Translations under genes and position numbers: made by a program
Source: Rhodamnia argentea
Lineage: Eukaryota > Streptophyta > Magnoliopsida > Myrtales > Myrtaceae
NCBI RefSeq assembly: GCF_020921035.1
Contig: NC_063151.1
Span: 6,696,001-6,760,000 of the forward strand
Reading direction: 5' to 3'
DNA: 64,000 nucleotides
Shown: positions 36,414 through 47,581 of the stretch, piece by piece
Numbering within the stretch: the stretch's first letter is position 1
How the letters are laid out: every line of letters begins with the position of its first letter
The notes under the pieces: generated by a model
Seen by the model: the letters and a program-made list of their open reading frames with translations, nothing else
Database searches by the model: none
What the model was told of the DNA's origin: nothing

Positions 36414-38150
36414 ATGAACCTATGCAAAAATGGCGGCTTGGCCAAGGCAGACGATGCTTTGCATTATTTCAAGGTTATGATTCGGCTGAACCCTTTGCCT
36501 TCGACTCCCTGTTTCGTCCAACTCTTGGGAGCTGCAGTGAGGATGAAGCATTATGCTACCGCCATCCACGTGATCGAGCTAATGGATTCCTTGGGGCTAT
36601 CTCGCAACGTTTGCGTTCTCAATATTCTGATAAATTGCCTGTGCCACTTGAAAAGGTCTGATCTTGGATTCTCCGTTTTGACCAAAATGTTCAAGCTTAG
36701 GCTTGAACCGAGTGTGGTGACCTTGAACACCTTGTTCAACGGGCTCTGTCAAGAGGGTCAGATCGAACGAGCCTTGACCTTGGTGGAAGAAATGTGGGGC
36801 GCAGGGGTTGAGGCTGACGTCTTTACATGTGGTGTCATCGTGAAGGGATTGTGTAGAGCCAGTAATACTTTGACAGCCGTTCGGTTCATGAGGAACATGG
36901 AAGAAAGGGGTTGCGAGCTGAATGCGGTCATGTGCAGCACGATCATCGATAGTTATTGCAGGGAAGGACTGCTGGCGGAGGCATTTGGCTTCTTGGACTG
37001 TATGAGTCACCAGGGAATTCTGCCAGATATAAGGAATTATGGTACCTTGATTCATGGCTTAGGCTGCATAGGTGATTGGAAACAAGCAAAGGCCTTGTTA
37101 GAGAAGATGATTGATGATGGGATCCATCCAGATGTTATCACTTATAACTCCTTCATCCTCAGTCTATGCCGCTGTGGCCAGTGGGAAGAGGCTCAAGTCC
37201 AGTTGAGTGAGATGTTGCGGGGAGGAACAAGGCCAGATTATCAAACCTTCACTATTATCTTGGATGCACTCTGCAAACGCGGCATGACTGATAAAGCGAA
37301 GTTCTTATTGGATACGATGATCGAGATGGATATTGAGCCGGATGTAGTTACTTACAACTCATTGATCTATGGCTATTGCCTTCAAAATCAAATGGATGAT
37401 GCTGCAAGTACATTTTATTTGATGACTGCAAGGAAATGCAATCCTGATGTCGTGATCTACACCACATTGATAAATGGGTATTTTGCGGTGAAAAGAGTCG
37501 ATAAGGCGATGAGTCACCTTCGGGAAATGTTGCAGAAAGGATTAGTCCCCAGCATTTCCACCTATAGTTGTCTCATGGATGGGTTTTTCCTTGCTGGAAA
37601 CCCCTTGGTTGCACATCAGCTGTTTTACAAAATGCTGGCTTGCAATCATATAGATAAACAAACTTATTCCGTCATGTTAAATGGTCTTTGTAAGTATCGG
37701 CAAGTCGACAAGGCAATGACATTGTTTCAACAAATGGAAGATGGCATGGGAGATGTTGATATCGTCCATTGCACCATCCTTATTAACGGCTTGTGTGAGG
37801 CAGAAAAACTTGGACCTGCAATGAACCTCTTCAATTCGTTGGATGCCAAAGGGCTGCGACCTGATGTCGTGACATTCGGTGCCATCATAAAAGGACTATG
37901 TAAAGCTGGCCAAATACGTGAAGCTTGTGAGCTATTTCATAATATGAAAGAGAAGGGATGTCCTCCAGATGGTGTCGTGTATAACATTATTATCCGAGCA
38001 CTCCTTGAAGATGGTGACAAAGCAAGGGCAATGCTTGTTCTAGGAGAGATGATTGAGAAAGGCTTCTCAGCAGATGCATCCATGGCCAAAATATTGGATG
38101 CATCTGCTAACAGCACATTCAAATCCAAAAAATCTGCACTGGGTACATAA
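36414..38150 (+). CDS. P-class pentatricopeptide repeat protein, about 578 aa from the first in-frame ATG
   Basis: PPR proteins bind specific organellar RNA and act in its processing, stability or translation. From residue 20 onward nearly the whole protein is 35-residue repeats, about 15 of them, with typical lines such as TLNTLFNGLCQEGQ, ITYNSFILSLCRCGQ, VTYNSLIYGYC and VTFGAIIKGLCKAGQ. There is no E, DYW or SMR tail. The gene has no intron in the repeats. The first ATG in frame is 36414. The same frame stays open upstream to a stop at 36231 and encodes an Arg/Ser/Pro-rich, targeting-like stretch but contains no ATG. The real N-terminus is therefore uncertain: frame error, spliced leader or non-AUG start. 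Confidence 0.88.
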   Translation: MNLCKNGGLAKADDALHYFKVMIRLNPLPSTPCFVQLLGAAVRMKHYATAIHVIELMDSLGLSRNVCVLNILINCLCHLKRSDLGFSVLTKMFKLRLEPSVVTLNTLFNGLCQEGQIERALTLVEEMWGAGVEADVFTCGVIVKGLCRASNTLTAVRFMRNMEERGCELNAVMCSTIIDSYCREGLLAEAFGFLDCMSHQGILPDIRNYGTLIHGLGCIGDWKQAKALLEKMIDDGIHPDVITYNSFILSLCRCGQWEEAQVQLSEMLRGGTRPDYQTFTIILDALCKRGMTDKAKFLLDTMIEMDIEPDVVTYNSLIYGYCLQNQMDDAASTFYLMTARKCNPDVVIYTTLINGYFAVKRVDKAMSHLREMLQKGLVPSISTYSCLMDGFFLAGNPLVAHQLFYKMLACNHIDKQTYSVMLNGLCKYRQVDKAMTLFQQMEDGMGDVDIVHCTILINGLCEAEKLGPAMNLFNSLDAKGLRPDVVTFGAIIKGLCKAGQIREACELFHNMKEKGCPPDGVVYNIIIRALLEDGDKARAMLVLGEMIEKGFSADASMAKILDASANSTFKSKKSALGT

Positions 38151-38339
38151 GCTTTCGTATATTACTATTGTTTGCACATTGTAAGTAGCCAACTTTTATC
38201 TCAAGATAATTTCTGGTCGGGAACTTTATGTACATTACATTTAACTTCAAGATGAACCCAGTCGTCCCCCTCCATTAATTTTATTGTCGCAATGGTGTAG
38301 CCGCCAGCTGGTGACATGAAAGTGAAAGATTAAGGAAAT

Positions 38340-40020
38340 TTGGTTAGTTGAAATGCAAGGGGACAAATTCGATGAAGTTATAAAGGAATTTGACATTGAC
38401 GGTGAACTAAGGATAAGCAAAGATGAATTTGTCGCTGGATTCACGAAATGGCTCGAGGAGGCAAAGATTGCGATTGGCAAGCGAACTCACTCAAAAAACT
38501 CTTTTAAGGACTCGTATCAGGTAATTTTGCAGTTGAGGGGATTGAATTCTGCAAGTTAAATTACCATTTATGATGAATGTGCAGTTAACCTATTCAGACG
38601 TTTTTTCCAGTTCTTTCAGCCTTTTATTCAGAAGAAGGAATAACGCAAACTGAAAAAAAAATAGTCGAAGAAATTCTTGTGCATGTACGTACCTAGTCCA
38701 TTGAAACCCAATTCACAGAAAATGGCACACCTGATCTACCTGCTATTAGAAGGTTAGGCTCTATTAATTACTTTCCGATGTGCTAGTAGTAGTACCTTAT
38801 TGAGAGGACAAATTAGTTAGTTATTCTCTTATGTATTTATGACTATCTGCATTTTGGTTTCAGATTATTCAATCAGATTGATCGCATTGGAGACAACATC
38901 ATATCACAGTCTGAGCTGAAGGAACTAATGATGGGCATCAAGTTTGGTGACATACCTTTCGACGTGGATGAAGTAATTTTAAAGGTCACTGAGGTCTTTG
39001 ACAGAAGTGGAAACCGCCTGATAAATGAGGAGGAATTCGTTACCGGATTGGCTAGTTTGCTCGATACTTCAGGTGAAGGCGACAAGAGCCAAGCGCCTAA
39101 ATTAAACACCAGTCAATACAATTTCTACCAAGTAAGGCTATTTCAAACTCGGCTTTTTCACACGCAATGTCAAATGCTACCACAGTTCTTTTCACATGTC
39201 TGATATTGTGACATGATTATGCAAGCGAACTTGGGAAGAAACCGACAAATTGGTGGACGAAGATAACGGAAAAGGAGATGTCGAGAAGTCGTCGTGGATT
39301 TGGGTCAAGTCTATATCATTGTTGTTGCTCCGAGTTATCATAGTATCGGTCCTTGCATAACCTCTCATCTCTAGTGTGCAGAGTTTTTCAAAATGAGCAG
39401 GCATACCGTCTTCCTTTGTCTCATTCATATTGGTTCCTCTAGCCACAAATGCAAGAGGAGCTATCGCGGCAATCAAAGCCGCCAGACATAAGAAGGCACG
39501 AACCTCTTCTCTAACATTTTCCGAGGTCTATCCAACTAATTCTATAAATTGAAGGAAATTCTTTATGATGTAGGTGTAGAAAGCTAGCACCTTCTCAATG
39601 TCCCCTCAATTTTTATTATACTGTGAGATTGGACAGTGCTACTTGATGTTTCTTCGCATCGTCGAAACAGAATGTTTACAACTTAGTATCTTCAATATTG
39701 ATTCAGACCAGTTTCTTAGATAGGACAAGTTGTTAACATGTATTTCCGTTTTGCATTTGTGGCAATGCAGATCTATGGAGAGGTGTTCATGAGCAACATG
39801 CTCGGCTTCTGCATCCTCTTGTCGCTGATATACGCCCGCAACTTGACATGGGAATTCTCTGCTGAAGTTCTTGCGGTGCTAATCGTGTGTGGTGTGGTGG
39901 GTGTGATTGCAAGGTTCAGGTCAACCTTCCCAGTTTTGGACATCAATCTTGGCTTACTTGTTGTACCGTCTGTCTCTCCTCTTGGTCTATGTTCTTGGTG
40001 ATGTCGTGAATTATTCCTAG
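38340..40020 (+). pseudogene. Partial duplicate of NCL exons 5-9, disabled
   Basis: Colinear with 32.8-34.5 kb including introns. Exon equivalents: about 38359-38520, 38611-38752, 38864-39131, 39226-39525 and 39771-40020. Lesions: a TAA at 38641-38643 in the exon 6 copy (after KKE), a one-base loss in the A run of the same exon (142 against 143 bases), a TAA at 39358-39360 replacing the Glu of VLAEPLI, and an extra T near 39936 in the last exon that shifts the frame. The N-terminal exons are absent. It lies after the PPR gene, so the PPR separates source and copy. Confidence 0.93.
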
Positions 40021-40405
40021 GACTGTACACATACTGCTTGAGAATTCTATGCTGCCAATTTTGGTTAATTTAGCACGTTCCGGATTTGATCATTGAAGGT
40101 GTAATAATACGTTTGGAGTCCGGAGTTGTGCCTGGATGGTCCCTCGGACACTTGAGTTAGAGTGACAAGACTGTGGAAAGCCAAAATAGGGAGTGAATTA
40201 TCACAAGGCATTCTTACTTGCTGGGTCTTTGGTCTTGCTCTCTATCTATAAGCACTTGACCTCATAATATGTGAGGTAATACGGGAGTCGGAACTTCTTG
40301 ACCTATCCGAGGTCGGCTCGCCGATGTTCTTGGTTGCTGGCCGTCGGGTGCCTTCATTCGCTAACGATCAAATTAGGCCTCTTTCCGGGTAATAGGCTTC
40401 ACGAT
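40021..40405 (+). repeat. Duplicated 3' flank of the NCL gene
   Basis: Matches about 34543-34915 with gaps and an insertion near 40262-40298. The right breakpoint lies near 40400, after 'ggtaataggcttc'. Confidence 0.75.
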
Positions 40406-40559
40406 TGTGGGCTTTGGGCATTTTTTTTCATGGGCTTTTGTCTTGGGCCTGGCCGATATAAGCCCAATAGCCATAAGACCACTTGACGATCATTATAAAA
40501 TGCGCGACTCTATTCAAAGTACTTAACAAAATTGGAGGGCAAATACATATCTAGACTTA

Positions 40560-41390
40560 AATTCGACATGGACCGGATCAACCACAAACGTTGGTCACGT
40601 AAGCCCCATGCGAGCCCCATGTAACCCGATAGCCGTGATTGCACCCGATCCGTCTAGACTCTTATCAGGTCTTTTGTTGATTCTCGAGTGCATGCCGATT
40701 TTCGTTTTTTTACTATTATTTGTGTGATAAAGTCTTTTTTTTATATTTTATAACTGAGGTATCCGAGCCAGTTTGCACATACCTCGACTATTTCTGAGGA
40801 GAGATTAGCACAACAACCCACCACCATGGCCCTTCAATTAAATCGCAAGTACTTATTTGGGAAATCGAACCTGAAACCAATGCGCCTAAACACAATCTCA
40901 AGTGCGTTATAACCAACTGAGCCACCCATGATGTTACATTAAGCGAAAAAATGTATCTCGAGGGCCAAGTGATTAGTAAGATGTGGGTCTACTAAACAGC
41001 ATGCGATGATAACGGATGATTCAATGACAGTGTTATGCAGTCCAGAGACGGAGCAATTTTGGCCTCTTCTCAATTATGTCTCTTTGCAATTTTCTAGGAA
41101 CTTATCGAACACCTGCGTCTTTCAATCACCAATAATTCATATTTATGACTTTACCAAATAGGAAGATAGGACGATATCGGTCAATTTTTAAATTTTATCA
41201 GCCAAATCGAGGTGTCTCCTTGTCGAGTCAAAGTAGTAACGACGACCACTTTGCGAAAGTGTTGCTCGTCGCCAACGGGTTCACGAGTTAATTACATATC
41301 TGCTTGGTCTTTGATAATGCAATTGATGTGATATCAGAAAGCCATAGCAAAATAGCCCAACAACACGCTGAGAAAACGGGTTCACGAGTT
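40560..41390. repeat. Segmental repeat, copy A (paralogous to about 58490-59220)
   Basis: Shared blocks include 'tgattgcacc..gtctagactctta.caggtcttttgttgatt', 'ttttggcctcttctca', 'ttttctaggaactt' and 'gagtcaaagtag.aacgacgaccac'. Order and orientation agree with the copy at 58.5 kb. A SINE interrupts this copy only. No coding function is seen. Confidence 0.8.
40728..40932 (-). mobile_element. tRNA-derived SINE
   Basis: On the minus strand the head reads tggctcagttgg, which fits the Pol III A box (TRGCNNAGYNGG). About 50 bases later ggttcgattt fits the B box. The tail contains atagtcgaggtatgtgcaaac and tggctcggatacctcagtta followed by an A-rich 3' end, the ending typical of several plant SINE families. 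It is about 200 bases long. The paralogous segment at 58.6 kb lacks it. Confidence 0.85.
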
Positions 41391-43255
41391 ATTACATATA
41401 ATTTGCTAACCATGGCCTCTAAGGTCATGATTTGGCAATGGTAGTGTATTGGGGAGAGATTTTCTGTAATTTCTCTTGTATGACATCCTGTAATTTCTCT
41501 TAAGCTAGACAACAAAGTTGCCAAAGGGCACTACTATAGCCACGAGTTCAACACATCTCTGATAGACAACAAAATATGCGAGCAGATTTCCAGCGGTTCA
41601 ACTTATATCAAACCTACGACCTCTCTCTCAAACTGACATCTACCAACAAGGTCGGAATCTACTTGTGATTTCAAGAGTCGTTATAGATAGTGGACAACCT
41701 CGTCCTGCAATTACTTCTCGTTCTTACCATATTCTCAGTTTTCCTTGGAATTGAGGACACCCCACCCCCACCCGCTTGATGAAATTCCAGAAAGCATCTG
41801 ATTTGGAATGGTTTCCTTAAATTTCACACCTTTCTGTTTGTACTGATACCATATACTCTTTAACTCTTTCTGAATTAATCTATATATCCGTGTTAATTCT
41901 GGACTCCTCACGGACGAGTGACCCTCCAGGTTTCTCCTACATCTAAAGGTACTGGTAAAATTAGTGTCATCCTCTATAGCGATTTTCTTATGTTCATCAG
42001 TGACACAAACTATAGCGACTCTATAAGCCAATAAAGGCATCCAGGCATCATCCTCTATCATATCAAGCTAGGCCCCTGCACCTGCAATACTGAGGTTGGT
42101 TCTGGAGACCCATCTTGACTAAAATTTTCCCAGCTGCTGTAGGAGCTTCCCATACAACGCAAACTCCTCAATGTGTGCTTATTAGCATGTAATCTAGTAC
42201 TGTAGAATGTAAATCCCTTGAAAGTAGCCTAAAGTACCAAACATTTCATTTTCCGTATAGTCAGAAGCTTGACATCATATGGGGGCAGAATTATGTAAAC
42301 TTCATTAACCCTCATAATCAGCCAACAAACCTTTTGCTTTCAAGTCAGGTGCAATCCCATGATGATCAGGTGTGATGTATCCAGGCAGGCAGCAAAATGC
42401 TGAGCAGTCCCCAGCCCCAATCCCCATTTAATTATACAAGAACCTTCAGCTTAAGCACATTCCAAGCTGGAGTTCTCCAACACTCCCAAGTGCCATCACA
42501 TGAAGAGGCAATTTATGACTTCGCTGCCTTCTCCACTCCACCATACAATAAGGTGGTATTTATGCTTTTTCGCTTTACAAACGGCCTCAAATCCCTTGAA
42601 AACTGGTGATTAAGCATGCCACAGAATGCATCGACAGTGCCCGCCATTACCATTCATAGGTATGGCATTGCATGGGCCATTCAAAAACTAGGATGCATTT
42701 CCATTTATGCAACTTTTCATGACTGAGGGTCCATTACTCATGCCGTTAGTGATTGCCTTGCTTCCATAGCATAAGACTCCATCTCACTGCCCACACGAAG
42801 ATGCTATAAGTCCTGTTGCAGTTGAAAGTCAACGGTAAAACATTAAGGCAGGTTAATCAGAAGAAAGCTAAAATTCTGCTAACAGCAAAACAAGAGTGAA
42901 CTGGCTTATGATATCTATCTTAATGGCACTGCCAAATAAAACGGTAGGACTAGGTGCCTAAGAAAATTTAAATATTCAAACTGATAATGTAGGAACTTCT
43001 GCCATCTAAACGGCTCGAGGAGCCAACGAATTCTCCCAATTCCAACAGAATAAAAACTCGACCAATAAGATTACCTTGGCAAAGACAACATCAAACAGGA
43101 CTCCATCATCCATGGTTGCATCAGCTCAAGAAAGTTCTCACGCAAAGTTAAATGGAACTCTCTCTCTTGGATAGTGGTTACGGTGAAGGAATGACAAATG
43201 TACAAATAAGTAGAAAACCATGGAGACATTATTGACAGTGCATTACCTAAAAAGG
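41391..43255. other. Intergenic region, no recognised gene
   Basis: A minus-strand frame of 108 codons at 41735-42061 has no family I recognise. Part of the right end may be the decayed last exon and 3' UTR of the CTP synthase pseudogene. Confidence 0.35.
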
Positions 43256-46200
43256 GACCAGAAGGTTTTCCTGGCCTGGACTAAAGTCAGCAGTTCCACA
43301 ATCTGCAGTCGATGTACAGAATTAACTATGAAATCAACAAGAAAGCATAAGTACTTACTAGTACTGAATATCAGGTATTGCCATAATTATTAAGAACAAA
43401 CTACGACTGACATATTGTTAGGTTGTATTCGAAAACTTAATAAAAGTACCATGAATGCTTCTTCCCTGTGCTGCCCAGCCTTTTCCAGTTCTGGTACAAC
43501 CTCAGGATTTACCTAGGTGATATCACTAAACTTGTTAATGACCAATCAAGCAAAAGAAAAGAAGATTACTAGTGACTGATATCGCAAGCAGTTTTATGCT
43601 AATATGGGTTCACCTCATATCTGTACTGATGTCACTCATCAACAAACCTCGCATTACCATACCTAAAGGAATAACAATTTTATGAATACATCAAATATTT
43701 TCATGATACGTCATCACCTATAAGTGTGACAAGACAACATAATATAAGATTTAGCCTTAAGCACTTGATTATCCAAATTTAACACTCATGAACATGAAAC
43801 AAGCTTAAAAATCTCCCAATTCCTTACAACTTTGCATATTTGCAGTCAGTGATCCTGAAATAAGCCCTCCTTGATCCTAAACGCATCGTCCCTCCCACGT
43901 GAGTCTTCGAAACCTGATAAATGCAGCCCGTGAATGGATGAAAAGTAACTTAATAAGCCAGAAGGAATTATAGTCATCATCTTTAACATTGTAGAAGTAC
44001 TGCATGCCTCTGGCATAAATATAACACGAGGATTCTCTGTCTGAGGATCAAATTCCGTTCTGTTTGCGTCATGCAAACCCAACACAGATCTTGCAAACTC
44101 TAAAAAGGCAATTTGCATCCCCAAGCAACTGCCCAAGAATGGGACATTATTTTCCCTTGCATACTTTGCTGCGAGAATCTTCCCTTGCACTCCCCATCAA
44201 CAAACCCCCCCAGAACCCGCACTCCATCAGCACCCTGTCAACGAAAAACAGTTCAGTTGTTCAATCGGTTGCAATCACGGAACTGGCTGGTATCAAGAAA
44301 TGAGGAAATCAGAACTGCGTATTTGTTGTATACAATCAAACTACTATTTGCAACAAAACAAAATAATAAGTCACATAAGAAATGAGGTTCAGCTTCACCT
44401 CTTTCCAAGAAATATCCTCCGGTCGCTCTCAGGAACCGAGTCTACAATAAGTTTCCTTCGGCAGGCACCAGAAGCATGTAAAAGAGCCCGCCGTATAATC
44501 CAAAGTGTAAAATAGTTGTACAACACAACTTCCAAGCACTACACTGCACAAATAGATTCTGCGAGCATATTTTTGATAAATAAATCTGTCATTATGGACA
44601 GACCGCGCATTCCTGCAAAATATGATAGAGAACAAAATGCCAATCAGGAAGGTGTTCCAGAAACTTCATTTTTCAAAAAGATTTTGAAATGGAAACAAAT
44701 GAAATTCTAATTCTTTTCAAAAAGAGACTCATTAGAAAAAAATTTCACACTACTAAAGTGGTTGCATCGGACTTGAGGGGTAAAATGTGAACCCAACCAG
44801 CAAGTACCAAAATTAAAGGAAAAGGCATTAAAGCAAGTAATCAAATCGCGAGCATTACAGAATCGTCCAAGAGACGTATTATGCAAAATGCCTGCAAAAA
44901 TATGACTTTTAAGTGAGCCAATCTCACCATCAACACAGAAACAAGAATCTGACAGCCCTAAGTATTTTCCTACCACAGCCATTTATACCTGCAACGTGCA
45001 CAAAATAAAAGCATGACAACTGATACCAAGATAAATAAGCCAAAACACACCAAAAGGAAGTTCAAGGCCTACCGTATCACACAACTGGTCACAAACATTT
45101 GTACGAGCAGTCCATTCCTCCAACTCCAGGTTCTTACAAAGCTAGAAAGACATGGCAACACGTTGAGTGATACCCAAGAAAGCAGAACAAAGGGCAAGCA
45201 TTCCTTTTATTGAATGAAAAAACAGAAGGCGAGGGAGAAACGATTCGAACCACATACCCCAAAAGGTTCAATCCCTCCATAATTGCTTCATGTGCCTATT
45301 GGTCCTATTATGAGGGGTTCAAAAAGGTATGAAGAAGCTATATTGAGCCTTCTGCTAGGAAACAACTATAGAAGGCGTATGGTTTGAATTTTGAAGTTCT
45401 TAAACTACTTACTCTTAGCAGCAAAGGAATGTGCCAAATGTTTGGGACATCATATAGAGTCACGATGTTTTCTACCTGGAATCAAGTTGCTTTGAAATGA
45501 TTAATGATCGGTCGTAAAAGGCCAACAAAATTATAGCCATTTAAAAGCAATAAAGGCACATGGAAAAATTGAGAGAGTTTTTATTTAATGTTCTCATCAA
45601 GCGCCTGTGAGAGATGACCAGACAACTTTAGTCTACTATCAGCACAATTATTATAAGAAGTTCAGAAGTGATAGATGAGGCAAACCTTTTCACTTCTACA
45701 AGCTAGAATATTTGAGGTCAAACCCAGTCCTCTAAGACCTCGGACGCTATGCTGGGTAGGCTTTGTTTTCTGCAGGACAGTATCATAGAGGCTATGGTTA
45801 GCATGCTAAGGACAAAATTCAGGAACACTTCTAGTTACTCGATCTACATCTAGCATCTTAAGAAATCAGTCCATTGACAAACTGATCCTAACAAAGATAC
45901 CTGTTCGCCAACAACATTGAGTACAGGAACAAGGCTGACATGAATCAAGCAGGAGTTACCAGCTCCTGCAAGAATGTTTAGGTGGGTAAACAACAATGTT
46001 TCCACGAAAACCCTTGAGCAAATTTACTTATATCAAGCAATGGCTCACAGCAAAATCTCTCCTTGTCAAGAACTGACTGTTAAAACACCAACAAATAGGT
46101 TAAGTTTGGGAAGGTGCATTGCTTGATTCTCAAAGCCGTCCATATACAAAATGCAAGAAATTGAAGAGGTGCATACCTGATAGATTTTTCCATTTGTGAT

Positions 46201-46263
46201 GTTATTATCCTGATTTAAAGTGATGTCAAGAAATCTTTCATAATTTCCAAGGTCTAAATCCAC
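43256..46263 (-). pseudogene. CTP synthase pseudogene (intron-containing copy)
   Basis: CTP synthase makes CTP from UTP, ATP and glutamine. Minus-strand exons in correct order: [13 protein letters not shown] (46263-46177), SVLDKER (near 46085), NSCLIHVSLVPVLNVVGEQ (near 45970-45902), [17 protein letters not shown] (near 45775-45694), ALDENIK-stop-KLSQF (near 45620-45565), YDVPNIWHIPLLLR (near 45480-45413), AHEAIM (near 45310), LEEWTARTNVCDQLC (near 45140), VGKYLGLSDS (near 44975), GATase start (near 44240), [11 protein letters not shown] (near 44135), RYEVNP (near 43620) and SRPGKPSGPFLG (near 43290). Lesions: TAA for Glu in ALDENIK-KLSQF, TAG in DQ-AHEA unless the acceptor moved, a one-base frameshift before [12 protein letters not shown] for Arg in FVDE-HQY, and loss of the block that should carry the GATase His-Pro-Glu. 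The first exon is not found. Introns show it is a duplicated gene, not a retrocopy. Confidence 0.93.
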
Positions 46264-47438
46264 CTGAAAAATAAATTTGATGAACCTTTTACTCCACTGC
46301 CAGGATAAAATTCTTGAGAACATGGGCAGAGAAGCAAAGAGTGCACATATGCTCGACAAGCAAGTGCAAGTGTGCAAATGAGATATGTAGGTCAATTACA
46401 TGTACAAGGACTGTTACCTCGCCAGCTTTTTAAAAAAAAAAATCAGTGACCATCCAAAACACACCACTTTCCAACTTTTGACCCAATAATTTCACAAGCA
46501 GGCCAATGGTTTGAAATTACCAAATATTCCTTCGGTCGACAAGTAGCAGAGATCTTCTGTGACATCAAGACAGCAAGAGCTTTCGAATTATACACAGAAC
46601 ATGGAAATGAAATCAACATGAACTTGTCAAAACTATTCATTCGTCCTTCCCGGGGAAGCTAATCTTAAGCTCCAGCATTTTGCCTAGAAATCATCAGTAG
46701 AAACTGATGCAGAGTATTGCAGCAGCTATATCCCCATTGGAGGTACATCAAAAGGTCTTAGTTAACATAAACATACTCCGTCTTTCACAGGAATAATAAA
46801 CCCACAACCCTTCTTATATAAATACTAACGTGTCCTGTCAAAGAAAATTTTATTAATCCATCTGGTATTTCTAGAAGCAAAATTAAGCCAGATTCAACCA
46901 TATGGCTTATAGAGCTTGTCATTAACCATAATGGAATGATAAACAAATCTAAAACAAGGGCAAACCATAGGTTTTCTAATCAGAGAATGGGCATACATGA
47001 AAATATCCATATTGAACACCTCAAATCTTGAAAAAAATGTCACAAAAGTACTTGTGATCTAAAAACACATAATGAGTTTACTACAATAATGTAACACGGG
47101 CTATTGGAACTAGAAATACTTTTCCAATATGAAATACGAGACTCTTCTTCAAACACAAGTATTTTAATCTTCTATATCTAGAGAGAAAAGATACGTGAGT
47201 CGGCAAAGAAATCATGCGCAGATTATGCATTGCCTAATTTAAATCCATGAAAGAAGCCAAGGTATACCAGCATTTTGACGAATATGCAAAATACTTCTGC
47301 TCCCTATTCAGTAGTCCTGCCACATTTAAGGAAAGACGCTCTTCTAGTGCTCTTGGTGGCTGTGAAATCCATAATCCACTTCTGAATGAGTTAACTGTAT
47401 GTTTAGACAACAGACACAAGAACAGATACTCTATATAT
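46264..47438. other. Intergenic; missing 5' end of the CTP synthase copy expected here
   Basis: I looked on the minus strand for the amidoligase exon that normally starts the enzyme and did not find it. No other gene is seen. Confidence 0.4.
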
Positions 47439-47558
47439 ACCATATATTACCTGAAGCACTATGAGATCAGCACCTAGTATCTTTTGATTTCGTCACTTAC
47501 CATGTATTACCTGAAGCACTATGAGATTAGCACCTAGTATCTTTTGATTTTGTCACTT
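47439..47558. repeat. Two-copy 60-base tandem duplication in the PPR 3' flank
   Basis: 47439-47498 is repeated at 47499-47558 with a few substitutions (catatatt/catgtatt, gatcag/gattag, tttcgtc/tttgtc). It ends about 25 bases from the PPR stop codon. On the minus strand each unit carries GT and AG splice-like dinucleotides around a short open stretch (KILGADLIVLQ) of unknown meaning. Confidence 0.9.
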
Positions 47559-47581
47559 ACTCGAGTCAATATCTGCACTTT

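Noticed and set aside
40858..40932. tRNA gene on the minus strand
   Set aside because: A and B boxes are present, but the arms do not pair as a functional tRNA and the following body and tail are those of a SINE.
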